Assembly (NCBI GenBank): GCA_035222895.1
Contig: JAVYIG010006397.1
Location: forward strand, 1 to 64,000
Length of the DNA stretch: 64,000 nucleotides
Direction of reading: 5' to 3'
Source: Strongylocentrotus droebachiensis
Lineage: Eukaryota; Echinodermata; Echinoidea; Camarodonta; Strongylocentrotidae
Shown here: in pieces, positions 10,630 through 21,413 of the stretch
Position numbering within the stretch: the stretch's first letter is position 1
How the letters are laid out: each line of letters opens with the position of its first letter
Notes under the pieces: model-generated
The model's input: only the letters and a program-made list of their open reading frames with translations
The model's database searches: none
Told to the model about the DNA's origin: nothing
Program-made: the position numbers and the translations under genes

Positions 10630-12170
10630 ATCACTTCAATTAGTATAACACACGCAGCTAGGATGGCCTGTCTAGGTTTTAAAAAAGACGCGATCTGGAC
10701 ACAGCCTGAGACTGAAAAGGCTAGGCTCTGCTCAAGGCTTTACTTTAGCACTTGTGTAAATTGGCAAATTAGGGTCTGTTCCTGCAGACTACCTAGGCAC
10801 CATCACGTCAATACGTCACAAAAGAACAACACAATAAATCAAAGGACAAAATATTTTTAATTCATATCCAGCGGAAATTGTCAGAAATGTCATTATGTTT
10901 TTCCTTCTAGCTTTTAAGTTATCGGCAGTAACACCTAGGCCTACGTGCCAAACTCTTATTTTGTTTTCTATGAAATCAACATTAGAATTTCAAAATTTGG
11001 TTTGTTACTAGACAACTGTAACATAAGCACATTTCGCGAATGTTTTCAGTCGATATTTGAGCTATTTGGTCCTGTCTCGACTTTTCTCCTCTATAAATAT
11101 TTGCTAAGCATGACTAACTACTTTGGTAACTCTATGTTCTTCATTGGCGTGTCAATCAACAGCGCTCTCTAGCGGCGAAAACCCACGCATGAGTTCTCCG
11201 AAGTTTTTCGATAGACTGTAACATTAGATCCATCCTCAAAATTATGAAGCGTCTTTCTTTTTCTGTCTGTCTTTTCTTCTCCAAACTCTGCCCCACGGCT
11301 ATAGATCGTCATCTCTTTTGGGAAAAGGAATGGTTAAATTCTTGGACAAAGTTTTCTTACACAATTTCTCGTTGATTCGCTCTAATTCCGGTCATGTAAC
11401 GAGTTCAACAAACCCGTATATGACAAGAGCACTTGATTCGTTAAGTCATTAAAGAAAGTGAATATGATAAATGCAGGGCAAAAATAACTGTAATTGATTA
11501 ACCCCAAGTCCTTGAAAATCAATCATGTGCCCCGTTGGACTTTACTTATAATTTTGGTGTAATCATTACTTCTTATGTTTCGTGCTACCCTGACTCTTCA
11601 TGGTCGGGTTTGAGACTTCGAAAAAAGGGCACTTTTCTAAATCAACGTCAAACAAAAAATAAGTCATTACACTTTTAGGTTGTAGGTCCTTATTTATCAT
11701 TTTTTTTTATATTTCTTATATATTGAAACGTAAAAGTAAAGGGAGTCTTTTTCAGACACCTTTTGACATTGTGGGGTCTAAAGTTTGTGTCAGTGGTCTA
11801 GAAACACGATTATCTGAGGGGGTAATTTCATTTGTATAATATTGTGTTCTCGAGGAATGCCACTTGGGTTTTAAAAGTGGAACGCGGGAGTTGAGCCCCT
11901 CCCCCCCCCCCCCCCATCTTCTAGTGCTCTAGATGACATATCGTCCTCAATGGTTTGCGGTTCCATTAATATTCCATGTATCTAGGGAAGACGAAAATTA
12001 AAAATTAGCACCCCATCCATCAACAGATGCTAAATAACCATCTGATATCGGCTTCCCACCGTCTGTCTAGTTAAAAAAGAGGTCAAACCAGAAATGTCCT
12101 ACTAATCTACAACGGTTCCACTTTCTCTCCCCAATTTAGAACTATGTCATCAGGTTGTCTTTAAATTCAT
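10630..12170. other. Unremarkable intergenic sequence
   Basis: About 1.5 kb with only an 18-base C run near 11898 and short T runs. No element ends, RNA gene or coding signal is recognised. Confidence 0.5.
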
Positions 12171-12174
12171 TTAA

Positions 12175-12940
12175 CCCTAATAAGGCCGGGGGGGCCATTA
12201 TGGCCCCCCCCCCCTCCACGATTTTTCCGATTGTTCGAGAACGCATATGGATGGCGCCTCGCCGCTCGCTGACTTTTTTCTTTAGAGTCTTGCGCATCTT
12301 AAAAAAAAAAAAAAAAAAAAATCGGACCTATAGTTACAAGGTCACGTGACCTTTTGTCTTTGCATGTCAGCCCGAAAATCGCTCATTTTTGTGATTTGTG
12401 TACAAAACATATGGACATGTCATTTTTCCTAAAAATAGATCAAACATTGGTTATTGGGTCTTGTTTAAAGTTTAGGTGGTTGTTTTGGGAGTCAAAATAG
12501 TTGAATTGTAGGAAGAAATGAAAAAAAAAAACAATAACATAAATAAGTTAAAAAAACAATGAAATACATAAGAAATTATCAAAACAAGAGATAACATAAG
12601 GAATAAGCTTGTTTTTCCAATTTCTTTTGTTGTATTATTGTTCCAAATGGTCTAATAAATATATGTAGTGAAAAAGAATGCTTAAATATGAATAATATAG
12701 GATTTATGGGTAAAAATGTGATTTTATGACATTATTTGCATAAATTACCATAAATATGCAAATGAGGGATTTTTTTCAAAAAATTGAAATTATCATATTG
12801 TTCTATACACTTCACTTGACATGCGTGCAAATTTTCGCGGAGATCGGCCATTTCACGGCCGAGATCTTAGGGGGGGGGGCCATAATGGCCCCCCCCCCCC
12901 CGGCCGTAGTAAGACTTCAAATAGCCCGGCCTTATTAGGG
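12175..12940. mobile_element. piggyBac-like non-autonomous element (766 bp)
   Basis: TTAA at 12171-12174 and 12941-12944 flanks ends CCCTAATAAGGCCGGG and CCCGGCCTTATTAGGG, perfect inverted repeats over 16 bases. The CCCT start after TTAA is the canonical piggyBac terminus. A second inverted block follows inside: ggggccattatggcccc on the left and its near copy ggggccataatggcccc on the right. The AT-rich centre holds no transposase, so this is a deletion derivative or MITE. Confidence 0.85.
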
Positions 12941-12955
12941 TTAAATAGAAATTAA

Positions 12956-13512
12956 AGATCAATTGGGCTGCTGGTCATACATCGTGAAAGTTGGAGAAGG
13001 TTGATATTGTAGTACATCATTTATGCTGCGAGGGTTTAGAATTTAGAATGATCAAAATGAAATGAGATTCACTATTAAAGTCAAGCTGAAGATCAGATGC
13101 ACTGCAAATCGAGTTGGGTATATCATACATATTTTTGGTCCATTTATTTCAGCTATCTCTTGTCATATTTCGAATCTGAGGGCATTTGAAGACGAATGTT
13201 TTCCAGAGAATTTTTTCTCTTCGATATCGTTACGAACATTATGCATATTCATGAATGATAATGTTAATTATGCGCATGAGCAGAGGACTCGCTTGTGAAG
13301 CGGAGGATTTTTGATGCAAACCTATGACCGTGTTTGTCACAGGTATTGTATTATTTGGTTTTGTTTTAATACTGTTGTATTAAAAGATGCCGAAAGATAT
13401 ACTTATATTAATTTAATGTCACCTTTTTGTGACAAAATTCTTTCGCACTATCATAAATAGTTTAAAAAGCTCACAAACTATGTTTCACCTTTCCCAGAAC
13501 TCACCCTTCTCT
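12956..13512 (+). mobile_element. TTAA MITE family 1, diverged copy (557 bp)
   Basis: TTAA lies at 12952-12955 and 13513-13516. The left end is AGATCAATTGGGCTGCTGG, followed by tcatacatcgtgaaag. The right end cccagaactcacccttctct matches the copy at 1307-1693. The body is longer than the ~386-bp family norm, so it carries extra sequence, perhaps an insertion around 13250-13430. It starts only 8 bases after the TTAA of the preceding piggyBac-like element. Confidence 0.7.
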
Positions 13513-13859
13513 TTAAATATCCATTTACTCAGACAAATCTCAATAAAGCCCTTGACCTTTAAAACGCCAAGGTCATACCTGGAAGGATGGTGGAAACCAT
13601 GCGAATAATTATATCCTTAGACGTATATTAAGAAAGAAATGGGCAAATTTGTCTTCGAATCAGACTGGCATTAATACGTAAATGGATCCAGTGGGCTATG
13701 GGAGACGCCCCCTTTTGAGACAAAGATATTGAAGTAGAATTCTGCAATGGTAATAAAGTCCGCCCCTCCCCCTTTACCGGTATGCGTCTGGGTGGAGAAG
13801 AAACGTTAGAGATTTCAGTGATGGAAATTGGCTTTGAAAAACGTTCTGAGAACATTTTT

Positions 13860-14000
13860 TTTTCTGGGGGGGGGGGGAGAGCTTGTCTGCTTTAGTTGTC
13901 AATATCATTTTTCCTATTGATTCCAATTGGAGATTGTCGGTGTGTGTATTCATTGAGGGGGACCCCACCCCCCCCCCCCCCTCCCCCTCCCTCCCTCGAA
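13860..14000. repeat. G and C homopolymer runs
   Basis: A 12-base G run near 13866 and C runs near 13964-13982 resemble the poly-C element interiors, but no ends or target duplication were found. Confidence 0.4.
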
Positions 14001-14149
14001 ACGGATTCACTTTTGTTATTGGATAGGAAGTTGGTACTTTCTCTATAGGATGTGTCTGACCGCGCATTCTGAATGGAAAAGAGTGATCGTGGTGATGGAG
14101 GTTTTATCGTTTAATATCGGTCATGATTGATGCTTCGATTTCGCGGAAA

Positions 14150-14198
14150 GCCTTTTTTTTTTTTCCTTCTTTCTTTCTTTCTTTCTTTCTTTCTTTAC
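14150..14198. repeat. (TTTC)n microsatellite
   Basis: A T run is followed by about eight tttc/ttcc units. Confidence 0.9.
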
Positions 14199-14366
14199 CT
14201 TAAGACGTACAAAGAATTACAATTTTGTTGATGAATTTATATATCATAGGTAGTATATTCTTTTGACGATTGATCTACAGCAGCCTTTTTACTTTCCCTT
14301 CTATATTTTGTCACAAAGGCACAAAGAACATTCGTGTAATATTTCTACCCTTTCCACTATACCCCT

Positions 14367-14367
<1 letters not shown>

Positions 14368-14402
<35 letters not shown>

Positions 14403-14452
14403 CCCGCTCTCCATATCTCTTTCTCTCCCTCTCTCTCTCTCTCTCTTCCTTC
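14368..14452. repeat. (CT)n microsatellite
   Basis: A C run leads into about 80 bases of tctctctc with short interruptions. Apparent Ser/Leu-rich reading frames here are artefacts of the repeat. Confidence 0.9.
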
Positions 14453-14469
14453 CCTTTATCATAAGTTGT

Positions 14470-14535
14470 CCCAATCAGTGGCTAGATCAGTGGTTTAGGA
14501 GCCGAGTGGTCACCGGTTCGAAACTAGGTTGCATG
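14470..14535 (+). repeat. tRNA-derived SINE head (remnant)
   Basis: A B-box-like ggttcgaaact (14515-14525) lies about 30 bases after gatcagtggtttaggagc, which resembles a degraded A box. No cloverleaf closes and no 3' terminator is seen, so it is read as a SINE remnant and not a tRNA gene. Confidence 0.5.
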
Positions 14536-14595
14536 GACCATGGACAGTGCTTTAAAATTAGAATTCATCATTTTTCCAGTGACCCTAAATAAGTA

Positions 14596-14965
14596 AAGAT
14601 AAAGTTGAGTTTTGACCATGCGATTGCACTGTAAGAGAAACTGCCTTGAGGCAACTGGAAAAGGTTGATACGGTAGGGTTTTAAATGAGAAGAAATGATT
14701 AGATTATGCTGACAGTCAAATGCACTATACACAGAAATATGTTCATGGGATTACACAAATATGTGGAAATGGAATGAAAATTTGTTCCAAGCATTTTTGA
14801 TATTTCTTAAAATATATCAAATATGAAAGCACTTGAAGAGCCATTTTTCACATGAGACATTTTTGGTATAATTTTCTTCCACACTAGCATAAAAAGAATG
14901 CAAAAACTAACACACTATTATTTTTCTTCTTTTTTCCAAAAACTTAATCAAAAAAAATATCTCTA
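14596..14965 (+). mobile_element. TTAA MITE family 1, diverged copy
   Basis: It shares agataaagttgagttttgac, catgcgattgcactgtaag, the gaaaaggttgata block, acacagaaatatgttcatgg and the cttccacactagcataaaaa block with the copy at 1307-1693. The left TTAA is degenerate (gtaa) and the right boundary is approximate. Confidence 0.65.
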
Positions 14966-15011
14966 AATTAGCTCGATATCAGGGTGGACTCCCCCTTTAA
15001 GTGTTTAATCG

Positions 15012-15690
15012 ATGCAGAGCTATAGGCATAAACCTATTAACGCTTGGCACTATATTGATGGCATTGTAATTTGTATGATGATGATAAATAACTTCGAGAT
15101 GACAAACTTAAAGGGAACAAGATGCCTGGGAGGGGTGCATGTTAGTGGAGTAAACATTATATGTCTGGTATATTGTTGTAATAGTTTAACGATTTCATTG
15201 ATTGATAATTCATTTTATCTTGTTTGATTTATTTTGGACCTTCTGTAGAACCAACAGCTATCATGTAATGACACGGCTGAGCAGGGCTGGTGTCATTTAG
15301 GTTATTATCTATATTTTCATGGGTAACTAAATTCAAATCAAATCAAATCAAAGTTTGGGAAGACTGGAAAGCTCTTCATTCCATGAGGATCACGGGCTCG
15401 AGAGGCCCTTTAACTCCCTGACCCACCAAGAAGATAATACTCGGCAGAATCGGCACGACATTGACAGCATTGTTTTTTGTGTGAAAAGGTGCTTACTTAC
15501 TTCTTGTGAACAAGTCAAGAACCCGATTATGGAGAAGAGAACGAGAACCCTTCATTCGACCAAGATCAAAGGCTGAACAGAACCTTTAACTGCATAATCC
15601 TTTATTAAAGAGGTTAATACTTGACACTACACTGATGGCATTAACATTTGTATGATACATAGCTTCGAGATGATAAACTTCTGTGAACAA
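15012..15690 (+). repeat. Cluster of a ~90-bp repeated module
   Basis: A module reading ttgacactncattgatggca, then tttgtatgatacatagcttc and gagatgacaaactt, recurs at about 15045-15112, 15615-15682 and 17160-17222. A companion module (gatcacgggct...ccctttaactccctgac type) occurs at about 15388-15425, 15562-15595 and 17110-17148. The order and spacing suggest duplicated pieces of one dispersed repeat. It has no coding content. Confidence 0.6.
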
Positions 15691-15697
15691 TTGCATA

Positions 15698-16145
15698 CAA
15701 TGGAGGTGTCGTGGTATTGTGGTTCATTCAATTGACTCTCCTGAATCCAATGGTTGAAAATTCGAATCCCGGCCCCGCACCGGCTGACAGCCCCACTGTC
15801 CTACTTGTAGCTACTTGCTCCCTCTATATAGAAAACTTCCCCAATCGGTGGCTGTTGGTCCCCCATGATCCTCTTTTTCTTATGTTAGTTGAGAGCTGAG
15901 AAAATGAGATAGCCACCTGTCAGTGACTGTGTGGTCTAATCCCTTCAAGCCCAGTAGTATTGACGGTCTTTAAACATCCTTTGGCAAGGAACTTATCCAT
16001 ATCTGCCGCTCTCCACCTATATGTTCGCCGCGCTCTCTCTACCTATGCGTAAATATAGGTACCTGGCAATTCCTGGGGAAATAATAATAATTGCAGGAGC
16101 CCTCAGGAAGAACGGCTGCTGAAATTTCCTCGGGTATTATTTTAA
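15698..16145 (+). mobile_element. tRNA-derived SINE, near full length
   Basis: The head gtcgtggtattgtggttc (A-box-like) and gaaaattcgaatcccgg (B-box-like) are tRNA-derived. The body has ctacttgctccctctatata, ggtcccccatgatcctcttt and gagatagccacctgtca. The tail has ggcaaggaacttatccatat, ccgctctccacc and ggtacctggcaattcctgg, then aataataataatt. A 5'-truncated relative lies at 52320-52500. Confidence 0.65.
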
Positions 16146-16162
16146 GTATTATCATATCTTAA

Positions 16163-17067
16163 AGGTACTATGTCCCATATGCAGGCCTAACAAATGAAAA
16201 GGTTAAATTCAGCATTTGAAAGACAATACTGATTTAGAACTTCCCTCAAACGAAAGGGCTTGAAAATGACTTTTAGTGTGAAAATAACGACCATTAGTTG
16301 TCGAATCGACTTAAAGGGATCGATTAACAATGTTAAATCTGTGATACACGTTCCTACATGTTACCAGTGTCTGTCATATGGTGTAATATTGAAGCCCTAA
16401 AAAAAATCGCGCTTCAAAATGATCAAGAAGTGCCTCAAAAAAGTAAAAAAAAAATCCTTGAGTGACCGGTTTTACCATACTCGTTTTCCCCCAATAGAGT
16501 GTAGTGTTATGAAAACCTTTCGGCGAACGATTTTTAAAATGTGTAATTCCAATCATTAATATCTTGATAATCAGACAGGCGATCGGCTTGTAAAAGTCAT
16601 GGAGCTCTTGACTGACCTAAAGCTTTAGCTTGAGCTAAATCAAGGATTGTTTCTAAAGGATCTAAGACAAAGTTACCGGATCCCTTTAAGTTATTGCAAT
16701 CACCTAAGTAATAGTCTGATTTTTCAGACCCTTTTACCGAATGGTCGTACGTTTTGTGCTGCACAAAGATTCAATAATTTTAATTTCCGGGCCACAAATA
16801 GAAGTGGGTTATTGTTGTAGACAAATGCTCATGATACCTGTTACAGCTCATTTTATGTATGTTATTACCAAATAAAAAAAGATGTCAGTCAGTCGCTCAA
16901 TAGTGTCTGACAGTGAAGTATAGAAGGTAAACGGGTTTCCTTGCATAATTTGATTACTAGGACGCTGCTAATGTTTAAATTTCACAGATAGGACATATAT
17001 GACATATTCATAATTCCTGCAAAGTTCTACAGAATTTGATGTTGGCTGCAAAAGGGACATAGAATCT
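16163..17067 (+). mobile_element. TTAA MITE family 2 with nested TTAA MITE
   Basis: TTAA lies at 16159-16162 and 17068-17071. Ends AGGTACTATGTCCC and GGGACATAGAATCT are inverted repeats. The span is 905 bp, but it contains the family-3 element at 16315-16685. Removing that element and one TTAA leaves 530 bp, matching the second copy (26123-27232 less its own insertion, 531 bp). Confidence 0.85.
16315..16685 (+). mobile_element. TTAA MITE family 3 (371 bp), nested
   Basis: TTAA at 16311-16314 and 16686-16689 flanks ends AGGGATCGATTAACAATG and ACCGGATCCCT (inverted over AGGGATC). The interior has atatggtgtaatattgaagc, cctaaaaaaaatcgcgcttc and ttccaatcattaatatctt, shared with the inverted copy at 56143-56457. 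The element interrupts family 2, as shown by the uninterrupted corresponding region near 26275. Confidence 0.85.
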
Positions 17068-17239
17068 TTAAAACGTGCAAGAATTGGAATGGGGCCACTT
17101 CCTTCGATTAAGATCGTGGGCTGAACTGGACCTTTAACTCCGTGATCCATGGCGAGGTTAATACTTGACACTTCATTGATGGCATTGTCATTTGTCTGAT
17201 ACATAGCTTCGAGATGACAAACTTGGCTTGCCGTTGTTA

Positions 17240-18465
17240 AAGTCGTCACTCGTATTATTTAAGGAAGTTGTAAGAAAAAAGCGTGATCGGGGAAATTCGG
17301 TTAGTTAGGTGGGATTGAATTCCAGAGAATTGAATCAGGATACCAACATTATGTCGAACATGTTTCTTTCTTTCCTTTGTTTCTTTCTTTTTTCTTTATT
17401 GAGGAGGGGGTGTCTTGTTAGTTGATTTGTCTTTGTTGTGTCATTATTGTTAAACATGTCAAAGAAGTGTCAATGTAGTTCAGGGGCAAGATATTGTGTA
17501 GTGACGGTTTGTGGCTTTTTAATAAGTGTGACGTTAAGCACATTTTAAAGAAATGTTCTGATAATTGCTGACAAAATCGATAGAAATTAATCTATGAATG
17601 AAATCAATATTTTTTGTAAAGTTTGAGACAACGTTTGATAGTGTTCACTACTATTCATTTGGTAAAATAAGATTTATTTCATTGTTTTTACAACAAAACT
17701 GTTAAAAGTGTAATAAACAAGTCCAATATAGCCAAAATAGGCCCATAAGAAATGGTAACAAAGAATTAGAAAGAATTATATAGATATTAAGATATACATG
17801 TATATTAATTGTCCTGCCATCACCATCAAAACCTTAATAAACGCTTCTCGAATTATGTTTGGAAATTTGTATTTATCCAGTTTTACTTACTTTTCTGCTG
17901 CCATAATATTTTCCCATAGGTAGATTTTAATCTTATTTAATCAGATATTTATGAAATAAACAATTTAGAACAGGATTTCATTATTTTTCTTTCTTTTTCT
18001 CATCAGCGGTATCATTTTACTGAACTATACATTTCAAGGACAAAGGTTATCATAATGGGAATGCCAGATTAAAATTCATGAATTATATTTTGATTGGTGT
18101 TTATGCTGATGAAAAACGAGATAATCGAGTAGACGTGTGAATTGTTTAAAAAGTTGGTCAGTGTGTCTTTAGTGGTGTCATATGAGATGTAACAAGTCAG
18201 TTCGTAGTTTTAAAACATAGAATTAGGTTGATTCAGTGCATCTATAGTCAATGAGCTACCCACAGCAAGCTCAGGTTTTAAGTTGGGTCACTTTTCATTT
18301 TCCGTGTTTTATAATTTAGATAAAATGCCTTGTCATTAATTACTATGATTCAGGATTATTTATTTCCATATGAATTAAAGATTTGTACACACACAGGCTC
18401 ACACACACACACGCATATACACACCCACACAAGCACACACCTATTGTATAATCTGTATTTTGTTT
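17240..18465. other. AT-rich intergenic sequence
   Basis: About 1.2 kb with no recognised element. A (CA)n microsatellite lies at 18389-18440, about 0.8 kb upstream of exon 1. Confidence 0.5.
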
Positions 18466-18467
18466 AA

Positions 18468-18775
18468 AAGCGAGGGAAAAGGAGGGGGCCAGAAGGGAGA
18501 CAAAGAGGGAGGGAGAGAGAAGGGGTTACATAAAGATATAGGATGGGTCAGGAAGAGATGAAAGACAGAAAAAGGAAATCAACAAGATTACCGGGGAGAG
18601 GGGTGCGAGAGAACTTTTGGGGAAAACTACCTGTTTTTCCAAATTCCCCACAATGCACAAGTTCTCTCTCAAAGTTATCCCCGAAGTGCATAGACTATAG
18701 AGTGACGGAGGAATAAAAGAGGAAAATAGGAACTCATAGGAGAGAGAGAAAGGAGAAAAGGGGATTCATAAGAAA
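18468..18775 (+). promoter_or_regulatory. Purine-rich tract with hairpin upstream of exon 1
   Basis: The stretch is strongly G/A-rich (gagggaaaaggaggg, agggagggagagagaagggg). It includes an inverted repeat with arms GAGAGAACTT (18607-18616) and AAGTTCTCTC (18659-18668). Inside, ggggaaaac and gttttTcc/cccca partly pair too. It lies 450-750 bases before the ADAMTS-like start codon. GA tracts and palindromes near promoters can bind GAGA-type factors, but regulation is only inferred. Confidence 0.35.
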
Positions 18776-19222
18776 AGATGTTCATGCCGTTGCCATCTGG
18801 TCGACTCCTGCTGACTCTGCGTGAATTCTAATTCACTTTTTCCCATTATGCCCTTCAAAAGTTTTTTCCTTCTTTCATCCGATCGCTCACCCTCGCACTG
18901 CGAACGAGCGAGCATGGCTGCATGGTAACGCGACGGTCTCACGCATATGCGCTCTTCCCGAACACTGGAACAGTACTCAGTAGCGGACTATCGTGAGCGC
19001 ATCAGTGGTCGAACCGGTGCTGCACCTGACAACATAAAAACCTCTGACATACGGAAGTTAACACCATTATAACAAAATACATCAGACAGGTTCGAGCTCG
19101 GGAAATCCTAATTGTGGACTATACCTGCCGGAATCTTTTTCATCTGGATTTTTACTCAATTTTTCACATCAAGGGGAACATAATTTATACGCTGACTATT
19201 TTTTGTTGATCGTGCATTTACC
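18776..19222 (+). promoter_or_regulatory. Putative promoter and 5' UTR of the ADAMTS-like gene
   Basis: This stretch is richer in CpG than its surroundings (cgatcgctcacc, cgcactgcgaacgagcgagc, acgcgacggtctcacgc). It lies directly before the signal-peptide ATG and is free of repeats. An in-frame stop (tga, 19193-19195) precedes the ATG at 19223, so the start is bounded. No TATA box or initiator could be assigned with confidence. Confidence 0.4.
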
Positions 19223-19318
19223 ATGCCGGGCACGATGGGAACTTTCGGTCGTCACAGAGCGACGCTGGTCATTATATGTATGACTGTGGGATTCACATTA
19301 GTGAATGTCAACTCGGTG
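19223..19318 (+). CDS. Exon 1: start codon and signal peptide
   Basis: The exon has 32 codons, from the ATG at 19223 to a donor gtaagt at 19319. Residues 1-14 are polar and basic (MPGTMGTFGRHRAT), followed by a hydrophobic core LVIICMTVGFTLVNV (15-29) and NSV. This is a classical secretory signal peptide, as expected for an ADAMTS. The nearest upstream in-frame codon of note is a stop at 19193, so this is the first ATG of the frame. A second ATG (codon 5) could also be used. The intron is phase 0, matching exon 2. The exon is assigned to this gene because it is the only upstream exon on the strand with a signal peptide, a good donor and the right phase. Other, unseen 5' exons cannot be excluded. 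Confidence 0.8.
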
Positions 19319-19974
19319 GTAAGTATTGGCAGATTGTCAACGAACTTCAATATATTGCTCTCGGCTGTATTGCTGAATAGACATGTGGCATAATGTCAAT
19401 TTCACGTACGGTGTGATCTTGAGAAAGTGTGCAGAAAGAGTCCCCACTTGTATGGGTCAGTGTCAATGTAAACATATTTCTCTGGAATACATGGCACACA
19501 CTATTACAAATCCCTTCTCAAGTTTCTTCCTACAACCAGTGTCGCTTCTCTGTAGGGTTTCGTCTGCGACTTGTGTATCAAATCTTCGATTTTCGTCCTG
19601 TTAATGGTGTTAAACTTTTCAATTCGAAAGTTTATGATTGTTGTCTCTCCATTATAAGAAAAATAATTCTTTAGGGACATTATCCGACATGCTTCTGTTG
19701 AACATGCTTAAGGTATTATTACATGCTATTATTGTTAATGTTATGTTACAGTGCAATTATCCAGAAGCCACATAAACCATGTAGGGCCTAATCTATGGCT
19801 ATACTCATCTGCAAAGCAATTTTTTACCAATAATGAGTACGAATTTCCTGCTCATAACCATTTGTTATTCAGCAAAATATCGTGTTTCTACCTTCAACCA
19901 CAAATAGTAAGTGTAGTGGTAATAAACATAACTTCAGTGGTGGTTTGGGTGTTGCCCCAATCCCGGTCTCACTC

Positions 19975-20070
19975 AGCCAAGTCCCCCCCCCCCCCCCAAA
20001 AAAAAAAGGAGTGTAAAATGAAGAAGTAAAAAAAGAGGAACAAAATCTGTGTGTGGGGGGGGGGGGTGGT
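19975..20070. repeat. C and G homopolymer runs
   Basis: A 15-base C run with an A run (19982-20007) and a 12-base G run (20055-20067) resemble poly-C element interiors. No ends could be found. Confidence 0.45.
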
Positions 20071-20451
20071 ATCGTTTAAAGGAAAAGTTGGAACCCCATT
20101 TCAGCATCTTACCTTGAGCCCCTTAGCTCTATGGCCCTGTTGATGTTTATCCTCCATTTCATCCACCTAATAACGGTGCCCCCCCCCCCCTCATCCTCCT
20201 CACATGATATCAGTGTTCCTCGAATTCTAAATCCACGCAAATGTTTGGCACCACGGCTCTCGCCTTGGTTAGTGGTGTTAATTTCGTCCTTGGCTTTGAT
20301 GTTGTTTGTTATGGCAGGGATGTTCAAGTTCATGTGTCTGTCATTTTAACGCATGATACATGCCATTTGTACCAGGGAACAATACTATAGAGAGATTCCC
20401 CTGCTTATTCTGTGACATTGACGGCTATGGTCGGTATTATATCAGACCTGT

Positions 20452-20545
20452 CTGTTGTCATATCCAGGTTAAGTTTCGAACCTGGGACCTCCCGATTATG
20501 AGACAAATCTGTCTGACTGCTCTACCACTGAGCTATTGCGCCTGT
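20452..20545 (-). mobile_element. tRNA-derived SINE head, minus strand
   Basis: Read on the minus strand it starts ggcgcaatagctcagtggta, then gagcagtcagacag, and later cccaggttcgaaactt. These are clear A and B boxes of a pol III promoter. The acceptor stem does not close and no terminator follows, so it is a SINE head and not a working tRNA gene. The body continues leftwards to an unknown end. Confidence 0.65.
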
Positions 20546-20689
20546 TTAACTCTTGATAAGTCGTGCACGCCTACTTTCAACATGTGTTGTAAAAATTAAT
20601 TTTCCACAAAGTCATGATATGTGATGCGACTTGATAATTATGATCTGTCATTACGTTTGTTCTGAAATAACAGAATAATTGAGTAATGG

Positions 20690-21235
20690 CCAGGAAACAG
20701 ATAATCCTTGCACCTCTTGTGACAAGAAGAAATCTCCTCGCTGGAAGTGTTTCTTGTCAAGAATCGACGGATATCCGTTTACGTAATAAAATTAAGTTCA
20801 CCCTCTCGAACCGAGGGTCTTTTCATTTCCTTTTCATGAAAGTGTTAATTATAAGAACTCACATGGTCACTGCAAAGACACGACAGGTAATGCGACTTGA
20901 TCCTTGCACCTCTTATGACAAAAAGAAATCCACTCGCTGAAAGTGTTTCTTGTCAAGAATCAACGGATATCCGTTTACGTAATGAGGGGCTTTTTGTTTC
21001 CTTTTCATTTCCTTTTCATGAAAGTGTTAATTATAAGAACTCACATGGTCACTGCAAAGACACGACAGGTAATGCGACTTGATCCTTGCACCTCTTATGA
21101 CAAAAAGAAATCCACTCGCTGAAAGTGTTTCTTGTCAAGAATCGACGGATATCCGTTTACGTAATGAGGGGCTTTTTGTTTCCTTTTCATTTCTTTTTCA
21201 TGATAGTGTTAATTGTAAGAACTATGTATCATTCA
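20690..21235 (+). repeat. Three tandem ~182-bp units
   Basis: The unit contains gatccttgcacctcttatga, aaaagaaatcc, agtgtttcttgtcaagaatc and a 12-base palindrome ACGGATATCCGT followed by ttacgtaat. The units start near 20697, 20897 and 21079; the last two are nearly identical, the first more diverged. A matching inverted piece follows at 21383-21413. Short frames that recur in each unit are a by-product of the repetition. Confidence 0.85.
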
Positions 21236-21382
21236 GATGGTCAAATTTGGTACCTTGCTCAGCAATGTTCGGTGACAGATTTTAGCATCTGACTGTCCAT
21301 TTGTAGTTCTTACAATCGACAATGCAAAGCAAAGGAAATGGGTACCTCTCGGTTGGAGGGAATGAATAATGTTGTTGATTTT

Positions 21383-21413
21383 ATTACGTAAACGGATATC
21401 CGTCTATTCTTGA
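21383..21413 (-). repeat. Inverted partial unit of the 182-bp repeat
   Basis: ttattacgtaaacggatatc followed by cgtctattcttga is the reverse complement of the palindrome region of the tandem units. The sequence could pair with them to form a large hairpin. Confidence 0.75.

Noticed and set aside
14470..14535. tRNA gene on +
   Set aside because: A B box is present, but the acceptor and anticodon stems do not form and there is no T-run terminator, so it is kept only as a SINE remnant.
20452..20545. tRNA gene on -
   Set aside because: Good A and B boxes, but the 5' ggcgcaa has no complementary 3' end, as expected for a SINE head.
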